A stretch of DNA of 64,000 nucleotides from Cylicocyclus nassatus (GCA_958299035.1 CATQJL010000112.1:5812123-5876122); one strand, 5' to 3'; positions 1-13,199 are shown, counted from the first letter of the stretch. Numbers and translations: made by a program. The notes: a model not told the origin generated them from the sequence alone.

Positions 1-756
1 AATTCAGTCTTTTTACGAGCTTCAAAAAACAGCGTCCGCAAAAAAATGCTGCAAGAGGTTGAAAGTACGGCTACTCACTGTTTTTGGGGGGGGGGGGGGG
101 AGGGGGGGCTATGACAACTCTTTTTTCTCAATTTTCTCATTTTTTGTCACCTCAAAGAGGCAGCCAAACGACAGCTTTAAAGTTTTTTCTCACGTTCGAA
201 GTTTAGATTTTCTGCTTGGGATCAACCCAGCAATGAAAATGAGAAAAACAGAGAAAAATGCGCTGTTCATATTACGCTATAAATGGTACTGAATGTAGAT
301 GCATTCAATCATGAACCTAATGTAAGCAAAATGAGATACTATACAACTCGCTAAGAACAATCGTTTTCGTATTTTTTACGAATGTACACAGTGCCCTCAA
401 GACAGATGAAATTGTATTTTTTGTCCTACAAATTAAGGCTTTTTTAAGAGCTTATTTAGCCTTCATTCCTTAAGAGAGGCTTGGCTATCGCTGATTTGTT
501 CAGAAGCAAAGCAAATTTTTCCTTTTATTTTCTGACGATTACGACACATTCTAATCTATCTTGGTTGCCAGCGAAACACACTTTTGGTGCCTCACAATCA
601 TCTGAATAACTTTGAGAACAAGAAATCGCGCGAAAATAGATATTGCATGAATAGGCAATATGTAATGAAATTCTATCTAAAACGCTAAAATGAAAGTACA
701 GCGACGGAAAAGATCTTTCAAGACAATTTCTAAACAAGGAGAAGATAAAGATGCGT
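1..756. other. AT-rich stretch without a supported gene
   Basis: I see no spliced coding pattern here. The only notable feature is a homopurine tract at 86-108 (15 G, one A, 7 G), a likely G-quadruplex former and also a place where sequencing or assembly may be inexact. Short open frames on both strands look like chance. Confidence 0.5.
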
Positions 757-853
757 TTAGAGCCGCTATGCTGACGCCGTGCTAGCGCCGTGCCGGCGTG
801 ACGCGCATCGATCGATCGATGACGCTGCCACGGCGCTGGCACAGCAGCTCTAA
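757..853. mobile_element. 97-bp hairpin element (MITE remnant)
   Basis: The stretch starts TTAGAGCCGCT and ends AGCAGCTCTAA and can fold on itself over almost its whole length. GC-rich arms (CGCCGTGC...) surround a palindromic ATCGATCGATCGAT centre at about 808-822. GC content is far above the flanks. It looks like a minimal non-autonomous DNA transposon; no clean target duplication is visible. Confidence 0.6.
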
Positions 854-2095
854 CCTAAACCCTGTACTTGTTCATTTTAGTGAATTGATTTTCTTCTCAG
901 TACCAATGGTGCTTTTTTCAAGCTTTATAGAATGTTCATATTTGGGAAGCTCCAGGATATTAGAACCAAAGAGATAACAAAATAGCCTATTCAGTTCTAC
1001 GATTATGCGATCCACATCAGACGTTCTTAATGAGCGCTTCCTGATTTTCACGATAGACAAAACAATCCCAAGGGCAATGATCGTTCTTTGCTTTTTGCGC
1101 ATATTTCCACTTGAGTTTTGCGCATTTTCCTCGTACTTCAAAAAGAACTCAGGAAATCCTTCAACTCCGCCTCCTCCACGGGAGATAATTTTTCTTATAG
1201 TTTTATTAGCAAAAAGTGGACGAGTTAAAACTTTTGCCCTACTCCTACGTACGTGTATAGGTTGAATAAGAAGGACGATCCATAGAGGGCAAGGAGGGCA
1301 AACAAAGCATTGAGAATCCAGGGGCAATGATAGACTTTATGCTTGAGTGATCACTGAGTTCTGATGGATTTCCTGGCATAAATGCGCTGAACGCTTTCGT
1401 GGGAGGTGCTCTTTTTCTCTCACCTTAATATACTACATTTTTTTGATTTTCTAAATTTATATAATCAAAATTCTCCATTTTTTGCAAACAAATTTCAAAA
1501 GGTATCATCATCAGTTGTTCATTTTTTATTGCAATCTCCATTTTTAATGTTTTAATGTTTTAAAAAAATCATCAAAAATGCTTACAAGTTTCTTTTCTTG
1601 ATTTACCATGTCCTTTTTTGAAATTCTGACTGCTACTTCCAATCAAATTATCAGATTTGAACAATTCAGGTCTTTAAGTTGGATTCGTTCACTGATGCGA
1701 TCATTTTCCTTGTTACAACGACACAAATGATCAGCACTACTAAAATAAATCTTTTTCTATACGAGGTAAGGTAATCTTTTTTGGGAGCTTTCAAGTTTTC
1801 AATCTTCTTTGAAATGTGTGCTACTTTGATTTTTATATAAAGTCACCAGAATTTTTAAAGGTTTTTAATTCTTCCCAGAAGAGGGTGTTGATTATGATTT
1901 TACTCGCTATATCACTTTCTATTATAAAATGACAGAGACAAAAGCAAAAAGTCGTAAATATCATTTTGTACATATGTAGTCCTAGCAAAATCTTTGATTT
2001 TTCAACTTTTTTTTTTATTTTTAGAAAAAATTGCAGATCGGAATATCTTACTTATTATTTCTGCCGTGATTCTGTGTGATTGTAAGAAATACAAA
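854..2095. other. AT-rich intergenic stretch
   Basis: Long T-rich and A-rich runs. Open frames at 872-1327 (-) and 1005-1265 (+) overlap each other and show no splice context or familiar domain. I see nothing I can support as a gene. Confidence 0.45.
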
Positions 2096-2104
2096 GATGA
2101 AAAT

Positions 2105-2246
2105 GGGTAGGGGCTATATGTCCGCCTATGGCCTCCGCACGGACAGCTGATACAAATCTGCACGCCTGCGATGTGTGGAATTGCGCGGTTTGCCGCAAAT
2201 GTCCGCTTGGGACCATCCCTTTTCGGCGACATATAGTCCCCCACCC
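2105..2246. mobile_element. MULE-like MITE with 9-bp target duplication
   Basis: A 142-bp element with terminal inverted repeats (GGGTAGGGGCTATATGTC at the left; the right end reads inverted as GGGTGGGGGACTATATGTC). It is flanked on both sides by the identical nonamer GATGAAAAT (2096-2104 and 2247-2255). A 9-bp duplication is the known hallmark of Mutator-like elements, so this is probably a non-autonomous MULE. It has no coding capacity. Confidence 0.8.
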
Positions 2247-2794
2247 GATGAAAATCAGAAAAAACGTGATTATTACTATCATTTTTCTTATAGTAATATC
2301 AACAAAATTTTTGATGATTTTATATTTTCCAGATTTTACACATGTAATTCATTGAAATCATTAAAAATAATTGGAATCTAATTGATTTTCTATAGTTTAT
2401 CTAAAATAACAAAAAAGGAGTGTGGCACGATTCAGAATGTTGTAGTTCTTGACCCATGGCGAAAAGGATTAACACTCACATCCTAGCTAGACCCAATTAG
2501 ACGCAAATTGTAGGTGTATCTTTCTGTAGTCCTCGAGGACGATGGCACTAGTCATCGTGGTGCATTGAATTTTTTACGTTGTTGAATAATTATTTTTCTT
2601 GACATTGTGGCAGGTGAGGTTCGTGGATCCTTGCTTCTTCTCGTTCACCTTCTTGTCCACCCCCCTCCCTCCTATTTGATATTTTCAAAATTTCATGTTT
2701 TCAATGCGCACACTTTTTGTGGGAATTCTTTTCACTACCAACTAGCGAAAATGGGCCTTTGAAAAATAGGAAGTTCTAATCTCAATGCCATAGG

Positions 2795-3260
2795 CTTTGC
2801 TACTTAGACAACTGCGGAACTTCCGGAGAAGTTTGGAAAAATTCTGCCTGGTCACTTGCGGAAGTTTCGTAAACGTGCTGCGGAAGTTTCGGACAGTGCG
2901 AATCACAATAGCAAAAACGAACACCTCATCGTGATTTGAACCTTACTCTGTTGACTGCAAGACTCACTCACTATCCTCTGTTCGACAATGCGCTCTAGTT
3001 GTTGACGAGGCAACCTCATACGAGACAACACTTTCAAAATCCTGCGGAAGTACTGGCAGGTCAAAATGCTGCGGAACCGCTGGCATTTTTCGAAATTTCC
3101 GCAACGTTTTGTAACAAGTCCTGCGAAAGTTCCCGCTTTTAAGCAGTCCACGTGAATCCTGCGTAGCTCCCATTTTCAACGTTTCCACTTTCGTAACAGT
3201 AAACAAAATGCTGCGGAAACGCTGCAAGTTTGATTTGTCCTGCGGAAGTTCCGGTGAACT
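2795..3260 (+). repeat. Cluster of CTGCGGAAGT motifs
   Basis: About eight degenerate copies of the decamer CTGCGGAAGT occur in about 460 bp, for example near 2813, 2858, 2880, 3040, 3070, 3120, 3211 and 3240, all in the plus orientation and irregularly spaced. They are separated by different sequence, so this is not a simple tandem array. Open frames on the minus strand here look like a by-product of the repeats. Confidence 0.5.
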
Positions 3261-3310
3261 CTCTGAGTATGTGGATACACTGAGAACATCAGGAATACAT
3301 TCCAAACTCA

Positions 3311-6300
3311 TATATAGCTCACATTTAACAATTTTGAGTGAATGTTCATTCTTTGTTTTCTACACCATTTATGTACCCTATATGGGCTTCAAATCTTCAA
3401 AAATTGTGGCATGCTTATGTGTAATTTTGTAGCTCCATAATTTCAAAGTTTGTCTCATGTCCTTATAGGAGATCCGTTTCACATCTAACTACAATGACAG
3501 ATTTTTCAACGTAAAGTGCTAGGCAATTATTGTGACGCAGCTGCTTTTCCGTACTTTTGTCCCCTGGGAGAAAATCCTGCGCAGACTACTAAATCACTTC
3601 TTTGTACTATGACGTCATCGAAATAGATCTGATTTCTTTTCTTCAAACGGACCATTCAGCATTCTTAAAGTAGAAGTACATACTTCTACTTTTCCTACGA
3701 ATGTTGTGTTGACGGGAGCATCGAACACTCAGACACACTTGAAGTTGATCCTGCTAGTGCAAACTCGTGAGTAGCTAATAAAGGAGCATCCCAGATTGCG
3801 TATCATTTGGCTGTCCCCCTGGGCAAATTTATCCCCATTTTATTCGTAGCTTATCTGAAAACGTGCATGCAGTTATATATGGCGTTACGAGTTTTAGAAT
3901 AAACTTTCTAATCAATTTTCCGCTCAACTTTGGATACCTCGCGAAAAGAGGTTGTATGAGATATCTCATAATTTTTTACCGTTTTTACTGTAACCGTCGT
4001 CTTCGTATTTCCATCAAGTGATGTGGACTGAGTAATTACTCGAGATGACCAGGCAAGCTCTACAAGATGGCTATGAAGAGTCCGCCCCAAATCGTTTTTA
4101 ATGTGGTCGCAGTCGAAACGAATTTTACCACCAAAAATCGTGTCTCCGCCCCCAAAATGTCTTAAAAATTCCCCACTCATCCTAGCATATGCTTGACACA
4201 TCGAACATTTAACTCTACACTTTTCTTATTTTTCCATAGCCAGTAGTAAAGAAAAAATGAATGGTAAAATGGCAAACTCCTTTCCTGGACGTCCTAAGCT
4301 CCTGCAACGCACGTGATCATATAGCTCAGACATACGGAAGGACGATCATGTATTTGTACCTTTTGTGAGTGTCCTGATTCTCGAGAAGTGGTGATTTTTG
4401 TGGTAAAAACGGTTTATGAAGCACCCCAATGATTTTACAAAAGCTACATAATTATACATTACCTTGTTATCATTTGTTATATATTTATGAACTTTGTGCT
4501 TTTAGCAGTTAGCTTCTTAAAGAGGACTCGAATTCCACGTCTTTGCGCTCAGAGGTAGATTATTTGTGCAATACTAATGATTTAATTTTTTTTGAAAGAA
4601 TGAAGAATGAGCCGTACGCGTTATAATAATTTCATCGAACGAGTCTTCTTCCATCTACGTTTTTTACAAACTTTATATTTTTTACGACTCATCTCTTATG
4701 TTGGACATCAAATTCGTCATCTCACATAATTGGGTGAATGACAGGAAAAGCTTTTTTGAAGGGATGCGCAAATAACTAGATAAAGAACGAGTGCATTTGC
4801 TTTGCATGTAATTTACGTAAGCGTTCACTCATTTCTGAATAGCTTTTCCCCTCATAATGATGACTAAATGATTAAATTTTATTTGCTTTGCAATAGCTAT
4901 CAATGTTTTTCTACTCAATTTGTATTAATTTTTAAAAAATCCCAAGAAGTAGCGTAGTCTTACTGCAGGACCAAAACAGACAGAACATCCAATTCACGGG
5001 TAATTTCAGTGGCACATTTACTTCATATAGAGGAGAATTTTATTACAATATTTGAGAAAATTATTCCAAGCTTTTTTGCACTTATTCCCATATTATGTTT
5101 AGAAGAAGGAGGATCCGAAAATAGAATTTTCAATTTTTTTTCACTTCTTTTTTGAGATAGAGACATCACAGTATTGCCATTGGAGGGACAAAGGAAAATA
5201 CACTCAGAAAAATTTGTGGAAGTTGAAAGGCACCAGAACAGGGCAGCGAAAAATTCCAAGAAGAAAATTTTAGTATGTTTCGAAAGTGTCGTAAATTTGC
5301 TAGCTGTGTACATTTGCAGTCCAGATCACGTAGTGGTAGACAATGTGATCTCCCAATTACGAAACATATTCGAGGCTTTCGGGAATTTCTGGACATTTTC
5401 CAAAAAATAAAAGTTGGTAACTATCACGTGCTCAGCAAGCATCCCCTTTAAACAGTCTAAGAGTAGATTATGAGTTTGACAAAGAGAATACGTCTAATCT
5501 GAAATGGGCAGAAATTATCTGCTAATTGTTCACGTAAATAAAGGCGTACTATTTTCACACTCTTTTTGACCTTGGCGCAAATTATGTAGTTAGAGCGAGC
5601 GAAAGCAGTAAATCTTCTTGTGGGTTACCACTTGACTCAGGAGACAAATCTTCTCCAATAACATTGAACTCTTGACTGAGTATGTATGACACTTATCGCC
5701 TACTGAGGTTCATCGTCTTTTTATGATTGGAACCCTTAGGGAATGCTTCTTTATCGCTCCGTATAAATAAAGCTTAGATGTTTTCAGACATCCGCAAAAG
5801 CATGAGGAGTTTTATTGAAGAGATACTGCCAAAACACCTCGCAAGTTCTCTCTTCTCCGAATCCGCGCAACTCGAATGTTTTTTCCTATTATCATCTTCT
5901 AATCTTGAATTGGTGTAGGGCATTCGAAAAATCGTGACGATGGCGCGACTGCGCGCGACACGCACGCACTTCCATTTCTTGTTTTTTATCTCTACTCGAA
6001 TGCTTTTTCTGCGGGGAGTAACTGAGTTGGGCATTGAGTTGATGACTTTTGTATGGACGTTTTATGCTCCTGTGTGCGCAAAGGCAGCAGTCAACTCGTG
6101 TTCACGATTTTAAAAATGAACCATATATTTCTATTGACCCAACGTTTCCTCATCGTTTCTTTTCAAGTCCAAAAGAGATTGTTGTGTTCATGTGTGAAAT
6201 CAAGCTACTAAGCAATAAGCTATGTCCCACCCATCTACTCAAACGTCCTTTATGCACAAAATAAGAAACGCATTCTAAGTTTTAGAAATTTAGGATTTTA

Positions 6301-7579
6301 GAGTCTTATTCCCTGAGTTTTGTTGATAACCCGCACACCAAAATTTTGAGAAAGATGAAAAGAGCAACACCTCAAAGGGGAGCAATAAGCATCTATTTCA
6401 ACTCAAACTTCTAACAAAAATCCACAGTATTCTTGAATTTTCTATGAATGCAAGAATTTCTCTCTCGCTGCTATGATGGTCCATTCGACGTCGCACAGCG
6501 TCATAGTAGACCTCTTCTGTGAGTTTGCATTAAGCAACGAGCTTCATATTGAATATCTAGAAGCTTGCAACTTCTATGCTTAGTAAGTCTTTAAAACAGT
6601 GTAATTTTAGTACTCTATGTGCGTATAACCTTTTCTAACTCATTCTTTAAAGGTTCAGTGAAAATCCATTCTTTCGATTCGGGCTTGGACCATGTTTTGG
6701 CCCAAGTTGTGCACTTCGTCTCACAAGCAATCAAGCTAATGTCTCCTGCTATCCCTCTAGAAAAGCCTCGCGATTTTATTGAGAACGGTGGAATGTTTGG
6801 AATGATATTCACAGATTTGTGGAGTTTCTAAAATTTTGTAGACATAGTGGTGCCGGAGCTCGTATTTATCTAAATCAGGTCCGAATAATCTCCCTACGAT
6901 GTCTCCTTCGACAAAAGTCAATCATCTTACTTTCTTCTTCTTCTGTATGGAATACGTTCATTTCTTTGAACCCATGGTGTTCCATAATAAATAAGTTGCG
7001 TAGGCAATAGATGCAAAAAATGCATGCTTAATGATGGATTAAATATTGCTCTGAATCTCCGAATTAGCTTGAGTGCAAATAGGAAATTGTTTTTTGCTTC
7101 CCGGCACTTAGGATGCTTATCTCAAGATTCACTTCTTCCAAGCAATATGGGTCTGGTAGACTTCAATTTGTTCCCCCTGCTCCTCCCTACGGTTCAAAAA
7201 ACACTTGTGCGGATCAAAAAGTGCCTATACAGTACAGACGTATAAAATTGTCACAGACACCTTGCCAGCACCGCATTTATACTTCATTAAAATTACTAAA
7301 ATACGGCAATTACCAAAAAATCCAAGTTTGCTCGGTGTAGTGAGAATTTCTCCAATATAACCGAAAACTTATGCAGCAAATAGTCCAGTAAGTATCAATG
7401 CTTTCGTAGAACTGTTAGAAGATTTTTTTTGCTTAGGTCCATCTCTTTAGAATCGCATTATTGATAGTTTTCCTGAAGAACGCTTTGTGCAAAAGCAAGT
7501 TCTAGTTACTCATATCCTCAACTAGATTCATAGCCAAGGCCTAAGGCTCATTTACTTTCTCTTGTCAAGCTCTGCTTTA
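3311..7579. other. Gene-poor stretch upstream of the globin gene
   Basis: Mostly AT-rich DNA. Open frames at 3908-4201 (-), 5774-6034 (-), and an overlapping pair at 6615-6831 on both strands have no recognisable domain and no consistent splice sites. An acceptor-like TCTGCTTTAG ends at 7580, just before the globin coding region. Confidence 0.4.
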
Positions 7580-7631
7580 GTTGTTTATCAAGACGAAAGC
7601 ACATCATATTCGTTTAACCCAGGGTGCCGAC

Positions 7632-10600
7632 ATGTATCGATCTTATATCAACTCTCCTGAAGACGTTTTTCGTCGTGAGCTCTATAATACGGTACCTTCA
7701 GACGCATTAATTGCTTCTGAATACAAAGAGCCTGAGCAGCTTCTTCCACCTAATTCATCATCTGCCACTATGCCTTTGGATCCGCTGTTTATCGCGAAAT
7801 ACGGGGTAAAACCATTGAGATTTTCGAATTTTCGGAGTAGGAACAAATGTCTGGAGTGACACTGAAAGTGAGAGAGAGGGAGCAAACCAGAATGATCGCT
7901 GCAAAAAACTCAACTTACCTTTTATAGCGATTGAAGATCAAAAATGTGGAGAAATGGGAGCCAAATGTATACGAAAAAGAGCTCCTTCGCCGTACATGGA
8001 GTGATGATTTTGAATTTCTCTACGATCTTGGCACATCAATCTATACCTATATATTTGAACATAATCCAAACTGCAAGCAACTATTCCCACAACTTGTAAA
8101 ATATGGTGACAAATTCAAGGAATCGAGGGAATTTCGATCTCAAGCGCTTAAATTTGTCCAGGTAAGCCAATTTGTTTGCAACAAATATAAATGTACTATC
8201 AATTACCCCAATAACTTAATTCCAGACAATATCACAAGTTGTAAAGAATATCTACCATAAAGAAAGATTGGAGCCTTTCCTCTATGGTGTTGGGCAATTA
8301 CATTGCAAATTTGCATCACGAGGGTTCAAACCGGAGTACTGGGAGATATTTCAGGTAATTGTCATGATGAATTTTGTTCCTTTTGTCGTTATTCAACTTC
8401 TTTCAAAACGAGGCCCATTTCATTCCAAATTTTACAAAGCCTTTTGCTTCTTATTGGATGCCTATCGGCTTCTTGGGGCGTTTTTTCATGTACCTCAAGG
8501 GACTGGACTGATGGTCAAAAAACAAGATAAAACGTCGAGAATTTTTGTTTAACAATAATTTCGGTCTCGCTTCACAATGTATACAAAAAGGAAAGAAGAG
8601 ATACGGGGATATGTCAAAAAAAGAAACTGAAATACTCGACATAAAGAGATTGGCGTTAAGGCGCGATATCTAACAAAGTCATTCTTTAACGGCAGCGGCT
8701 CGGCACATTTTCAACTTCGGGGTTTTGGCAGATTTGGGGCTATTCCGGCCCCCCGAATCACGACATGAACTCCCCTTAGCGCAAAAATGGGAAAAACCCC
8801 GTCTTTTGAAACCTCCCTTGAGACGGGCGCGGACGAGTGAGCCGTTTTTCTCTGCCGTCAGAGACGCAGAGTAAGGAGGTAGAGAGCGGTAGAACAATTC
8901 TGCCCTACGAAGCTACGAGTGATGACGCGTTATCTAGCGGAGAACATACTCGTCCGAACAAGGTGTTGGGGGAGCGCAAGAAGGAAGGGGAGCGGCGGTT
9001 GGGCCGCCCACCTCCCTGGCTTGCAGAGTTCACATTCTCGGAGCGGAGTTGCTGTTTGGGTTCACTTGTAGGGCCTCCTATCCATCTGTGTCAAAATCTG
9101 AGGTAGGTTCATTCTGCCGAGACGCTGCCTTCAGGCCTAAGGCATACCTCTCGCGATTTCGCGAAATCGCCACATCCTCGCGACTTGGCGATTTGCCAGA
9201 TGTTTAGAGATTAAGCATGCGAGGCTCTCAGATGCATGGGTGCTTAGATTCCGTAAATTGTAACAAACACAGCAAGTCTGGCCCAATCAAAGTGCATTTA
9301 CGACCAGCTATGGAGAGTCGTTGCAGTGCCAAATCGCGCTGCGACTAAAATCGCGTGAGGTATTCCTTAGGCCTTAAGCAAATCAAAATTCGACAGTTGC
9401 TTGCCGGCTACGGTGTCACTTGGTCCTGTTTGACTTTTATAATCAGTATACGTGACTTGAGCATTGGTGATTCTGAACGTTGCCTTCGTTAGATTCATCT
9501 TAGACCGACCTTTCCATACCGTCAAAGTGGGCCAATACTTGCTTTTCTTAGCAATCATCAATAACTATACAAGAGTTGCACTGTATAAATCTCTGCAGTG
9601 ATCTTTGAGTGATCTTTCAAGTATAACTTGACCTTCGTATCCACCAGCAGCGTGCCGTTTATCTTTGCAGTTCATAGTACCTCGAAAAAAGAAATCTGTC
9701 CCACGGATCGCAGAATTATTAGATTACTCAACACATTTCAGGATGCTATGGAACATTCGTTGGCTGAGCACATGAACAGCTTACCTGACTTAGACGAACG
9801 TCAGCGTTCAGACGCCGTAACTGTAAGTTTTACAAAGTAACCTGTAGAAATGTTGATTACGCTCTAGAAATTCGTCGATTGATATAGTGCCCTTGCAATG
9901 CTGACTACATTACTTATGAAACATGGCCATGAAATTTCGAAAATCCTAAAGTGCTCTTTTAAAACTATTCAAACGCGCGGTTGTCGTCGAACTTACGCTA
10001 ATAGTAAAGTCGGCTCAGCAATGGCATTATACAGGGTGTCCCAAGAAATTTGCACACGGCTTGATCGTTGATAACTCTCTTGCATTTATTTTGTCGCGGA
10101 TCTATAGGTGCCTTTCTGTTTCTTCTACGCAGATCACTCATCACTCTTTATTACTGGATTACGGTAGTAATTCAGAGAGGATTGGCCATTGAGCGGTATT
10201 TTGCCGCAAAAGGAAACTAAACAAGTCCGTAATCCTACAGCAAAAGAAGGCGATCGCTGACTCGCTCCATATTGTAGATCTAAGTCGAAGCCAGCTTAAC
10301 AGAATGGTATTTAAAAATCGGCGAAAGACATCAGCAGGAGACTTAATGACGAACAACAGTGTGACATTTTTTGAGACACCCTGTATATCTCTTTCTGGAT
10401 GTTTTATATAGAAGCGTTTTTGCTCAGCCCCATTCGTATGTTCATAAGTAATCTTGTGTTATTACTTTTGAATGACTAACTTCCATTTTCAAACTTTCTA
10501 AGTTTTTTGATTTTTCTGACTCAGAATTTCATTGTTTTCTTCAGAAATTCCAAAAGTTATATCCGCACACAATTAACACTTATCAACGGCTGTGAATATT

Positions 10601-10704
10601 GATTCCAGATCTGGCGGACGTTAGCTCTATATATAATAGCTCATATGAAAGTTGGCTACTTTGACGGACTCAAAGCCATCAACAAACATCCTCCTCTGGT
10701 GTAA
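7632..10704 (+). CDS. Nematode globin (five coding exons)
   Basis: Predicted 237-residue haem-binding globin. Exons: 7632-7805, 7928-8161, 8226-8354, 9742-9822, 10609-10704. All four introns are phase 0 with GT..AG ends, which supports the model. Exons 2-5 cover the globin fold: a tryptophan near the A helix (RRTW), CD-loop phenylalanine (LFPQL), probable distal E7 glutamine in FRSQAL, proximal F8 histidine in QLHCKF, the GF-P-YW segment typical of nematode globins, and an H helix beginning WRTLALYI. Exon 1 encodes about 58 extra N-terminal residues rich in polar residues, so this is not a minimal globin. The start is the first ATG after an in-frame stop at 7578-7580; that stop overlaps an acceptor-like TTTAG, so either spliced-leader addition or an unseen upstream exon is possible. 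Introns 3 and 4 contain transposons. Which C. elegans glb gene it matches cannot be judged here. Confidence 0.88.
9130..9378. mobile_element. MITE in globin intron 3
   Basis: Imperfect terminal inverted repeats of about 30 bp: the left end contains AGGCCTAAGGCATACCTC, and the right end read inverted contains AGGCCTAAGGAATACCTC, each followed by a CGCGATTT core. Length is about 250 bp and there is no coding capacity. It lies wholly in the 1.39-kb third intron. A target duplication is not clear. Confidence 0.6.
10030..10385. mobile_element. Tc1/mariner-type foldback element in globin intron 4
   Basis: A 356-bp element bounded by TA and starting ACAGGGTGTCCCAAGAAAT; the right end is its inverted counterpart (ACACCCTGTA). 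The two halves pair over about 150 bp, leaving almost no unique centre. It has no transposase. The same family occurs at 23947-24620. Confidence 0.75.
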
Positions 10705-12399
10705 CCTTGATTAACTGAGGACTTGCTTAACCTCGATGAAGCACATCAGCTCAAGTGCCGGTCAACTACTCCAAACTGCCCAAACCCAAGACACAGGATA
10801 AAATTCCGCCGAACAGCCACGCCATTCAAGAGACCTCCTTCGCCATGTTTGTTATATCGGGATGTTCCCAGAATCAAGTCTGAAGTATATTGCCTATTTC
10901 AGCTGTGATCCTTCTTTTGTTGTTTTCTCTTGTATCATAAGGTAGCTAATGTCCTGAAAGGAAGAATATTCTTCTCCTCGCAATTTAGGTCTTTTTTGGC
11001 AGAAGTTCTGCAAAGAGCGTAAAATCTCACTCTTCTCATAATTATTCAACTTGTGTAAAGTTGTAAGTATATTTCCGATTGTGATAAATACTGAGAAAAA
11101 CAACGCCTCTTGGCCTTTAAAATTATGTAAGCGTGGGGAAGAAGTGGGTAAGTGTACTTTGGTTAGAGGATGGAACTTACTGCGTTCGTTGAAACTAAGA
11201 AGATTCCTACTCAGGTAAGTCATGAAACAATTATGAAAAGAAAAGATAATGTCATTTGACATACATATAAGTAATTCTCACCAAAAAATTGAATTCTTTG
11301 TAAATTTTCTACGAATTCGTCACCTTAAAAGGGAGGCTTTCACGAAAGATTGAAAAACGTGAGAAATTGTTTACGTAAACTGTCCATTGTAAATTTATAT
11401 CGCACACATTCCATACATCAGAATCCAAGTTTATGAATCTTGGCAATGTGGGTGTTCTCTAGTTGCCCTCTTACAGCAGTAAACCAAGATTGATACGGGA
11501 TTTCCTTTTAAACACTGACGTTTTGGCAAACTTGTTTTCTTCAGAACCTGTAAAGTCGAAGACACATAAATAACCTATTCGATCAAATGCGTTGTCGACT
11601 ACAAAGAAAAGCCAAACCCCCTAGATCCAATATGAAGCAAAATGCAAGTTAACACATTGACAACCTATACGCGCGTATGTACGCCCTGACTCCCGTTTAG
11701 CACTTTCGTTGATCAGTTTTTGCTTTGTTGTGGTTATAAAGTACCAGTCTTAGCTTACTGCTGAAAGAAAACCGGAAGAACACGTACAGTTTATACAGAA
11801 TCCAAAGCTATCATAATTGCCAGATTTTTTCTAGTTTGATTGAAAAAGGTTGAAACAGGTTTCTGTTGTGATTTCACATTTTGACAGTCTTGGCCACATT
11901 CGTGCGCAGATGATTGCATTCTCTTGAAGACTTAACTGCATATGATAAGAAGTCGTCCATTACATGCTTAGACATATTTTCAAAGTTATTTAGAGGGTAT
12001 CGTCGCACCAAGATTGATGGGCTGCGTCCATTCTATAACCCAAAAAATGAAGAAGAAAAATTATCATAGCCTCGCTTTCTCTGCAAGTGCAGGAGTATAT
12101 CATATTTAATTCCGTAAAATCATTAAGAGGTACAGACCCAAGGGAATGAAATATTTTGATTCGATATTTTGGAACTACCGAAGAAAGGTTCAAAACAGAC
12201 ATTTTCGCATATTTTTCTCGCGAGTCTTCCCCGTCCGAGGCCCATTCACATTTTACCATCCGCTTGAGATCACAGATAAACCAGTTACCACCTATGTAAA
12301 CAAACATAAAAAGGATAAAGGATAAAGGATTCGGCGTCTTCAATACCCTCTGAGGGCATGCGCCGAACGCACACACTAACTTCATAGTCGAAGAGGCAA
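10705..12399. other. Intergenic stretch downstream of globin
   Basis: I see no canonical AATAAA soon after the globin stop. Open frames on the minus strand at 10894-11262 and 11990-12385 show no domain that I recognise and no convincing splice sites. Confidence 0.4.
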
Positions 12400-12597
12400 T
12401 TGTATGCGTGCGAGCCTATTGCAGTGACTTGCGGGGGCCAGCCGTTTCCAAGTCAGTGCTTTTATCCTCCCAGATTACTCTAGTACCAATTTACCAGCCC
12501 CGGAGGGTAGAGGGCTTGGTTGGCCCAGGGGCGGGGATCGAACCTGTGTCCGATCTGGTCATAGCGGCGCCTCATACCACTACGCCACTCGTCCCCT
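12400..12597 (-). mobile_element. tRNA-derived SINE
   Basis: Read on the minus strand the sequence starts GGGGACGAGTGGCGTAGTGG and carries a polymerase III A box (TGGCGTAGTGG, 12577-12587) and B box (GGTTCGATCCC, 12534-12544) at tRNA spacing. About 130 bp of non-tRNA body follows. The acceptor-stem halves pair poorly, so this is a tRNA-related retroposon and not a working tRNA gene. The 3' boundary is approximate. Confidence 0.7.
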
Positions 12598-13120
12598 GTA
12601 AACAAACAAGGTCTGTCAAAAGAAGTTTCCAAAAAATTTCAAACCAAATTTCTACGCGTTTGTGATATCGGCACAATTGAGTATGCTCGCTGCGAAAGCT
12701 TCAGTTTCTGAATAAAAAGCGAATGTTTTGAAAAAAAAAGAAAGAAGAAAGAAAGATACAGGACAAATGGCAAAAGCAGAAGAAACTTCGAAGAATTGGA
12801 AAACACTGCAATGTGAAATCCCATTTCGAATTGCAGGTTTTAGCTTCTGGATCAGGTAATCCACAACACGGGGAAAACGGGAGAAAGCTAGTTTCTTCTT
12901 TCTGATCTTTCTGTAAAAGGACGTATTTCGAAAATGGTGATCATCAAGAAGAAAAGAATCCGTTTTGAAAACGTAGAGTTGTTTTTCTAGGTCGAAGCGC
13001 ACGTCAATGACCATTTAGTTTTTCAAGCGTCCTTTGAATTTTTACCCCCTTCCCGTAGTTTATATTTCTGGCCCCTTGTCAGCTTTAAATTCTAAGTTCT
13101 CTCTTAACCTGTGCATCTTG

Positions 13121-13199
13121 ATGTACTCCTTCTATGTTATTTGGTGCCAATCTAGGTTAATAAGGTGGTATCATTTATTGACCTTACTTTTCGACAAAG
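13121..13199 (+). repeat. Dispersed repeat, plus copy
   Basis: About 79 bp matching the reverse complement of 14769-14848 with scattered differences. Shared blocks include TTCTATGTTATTT, TTTATTGACCTTAC and TTCGACAAAG. Function unknown. Confidence 0.55.

Noticed and set aside
86..108. Telomeric or regulatory G-tract
   Set aside because: It is a single homopolymer-like run without a telomere repeat; length may be inexact.
12534..12597. Functional tRNA gene on the minus strand
   Set aside because: A and B boxes are good, but the acceptor stem halves do not pair well and non-tRNA sequence continues, which fits a SINE.
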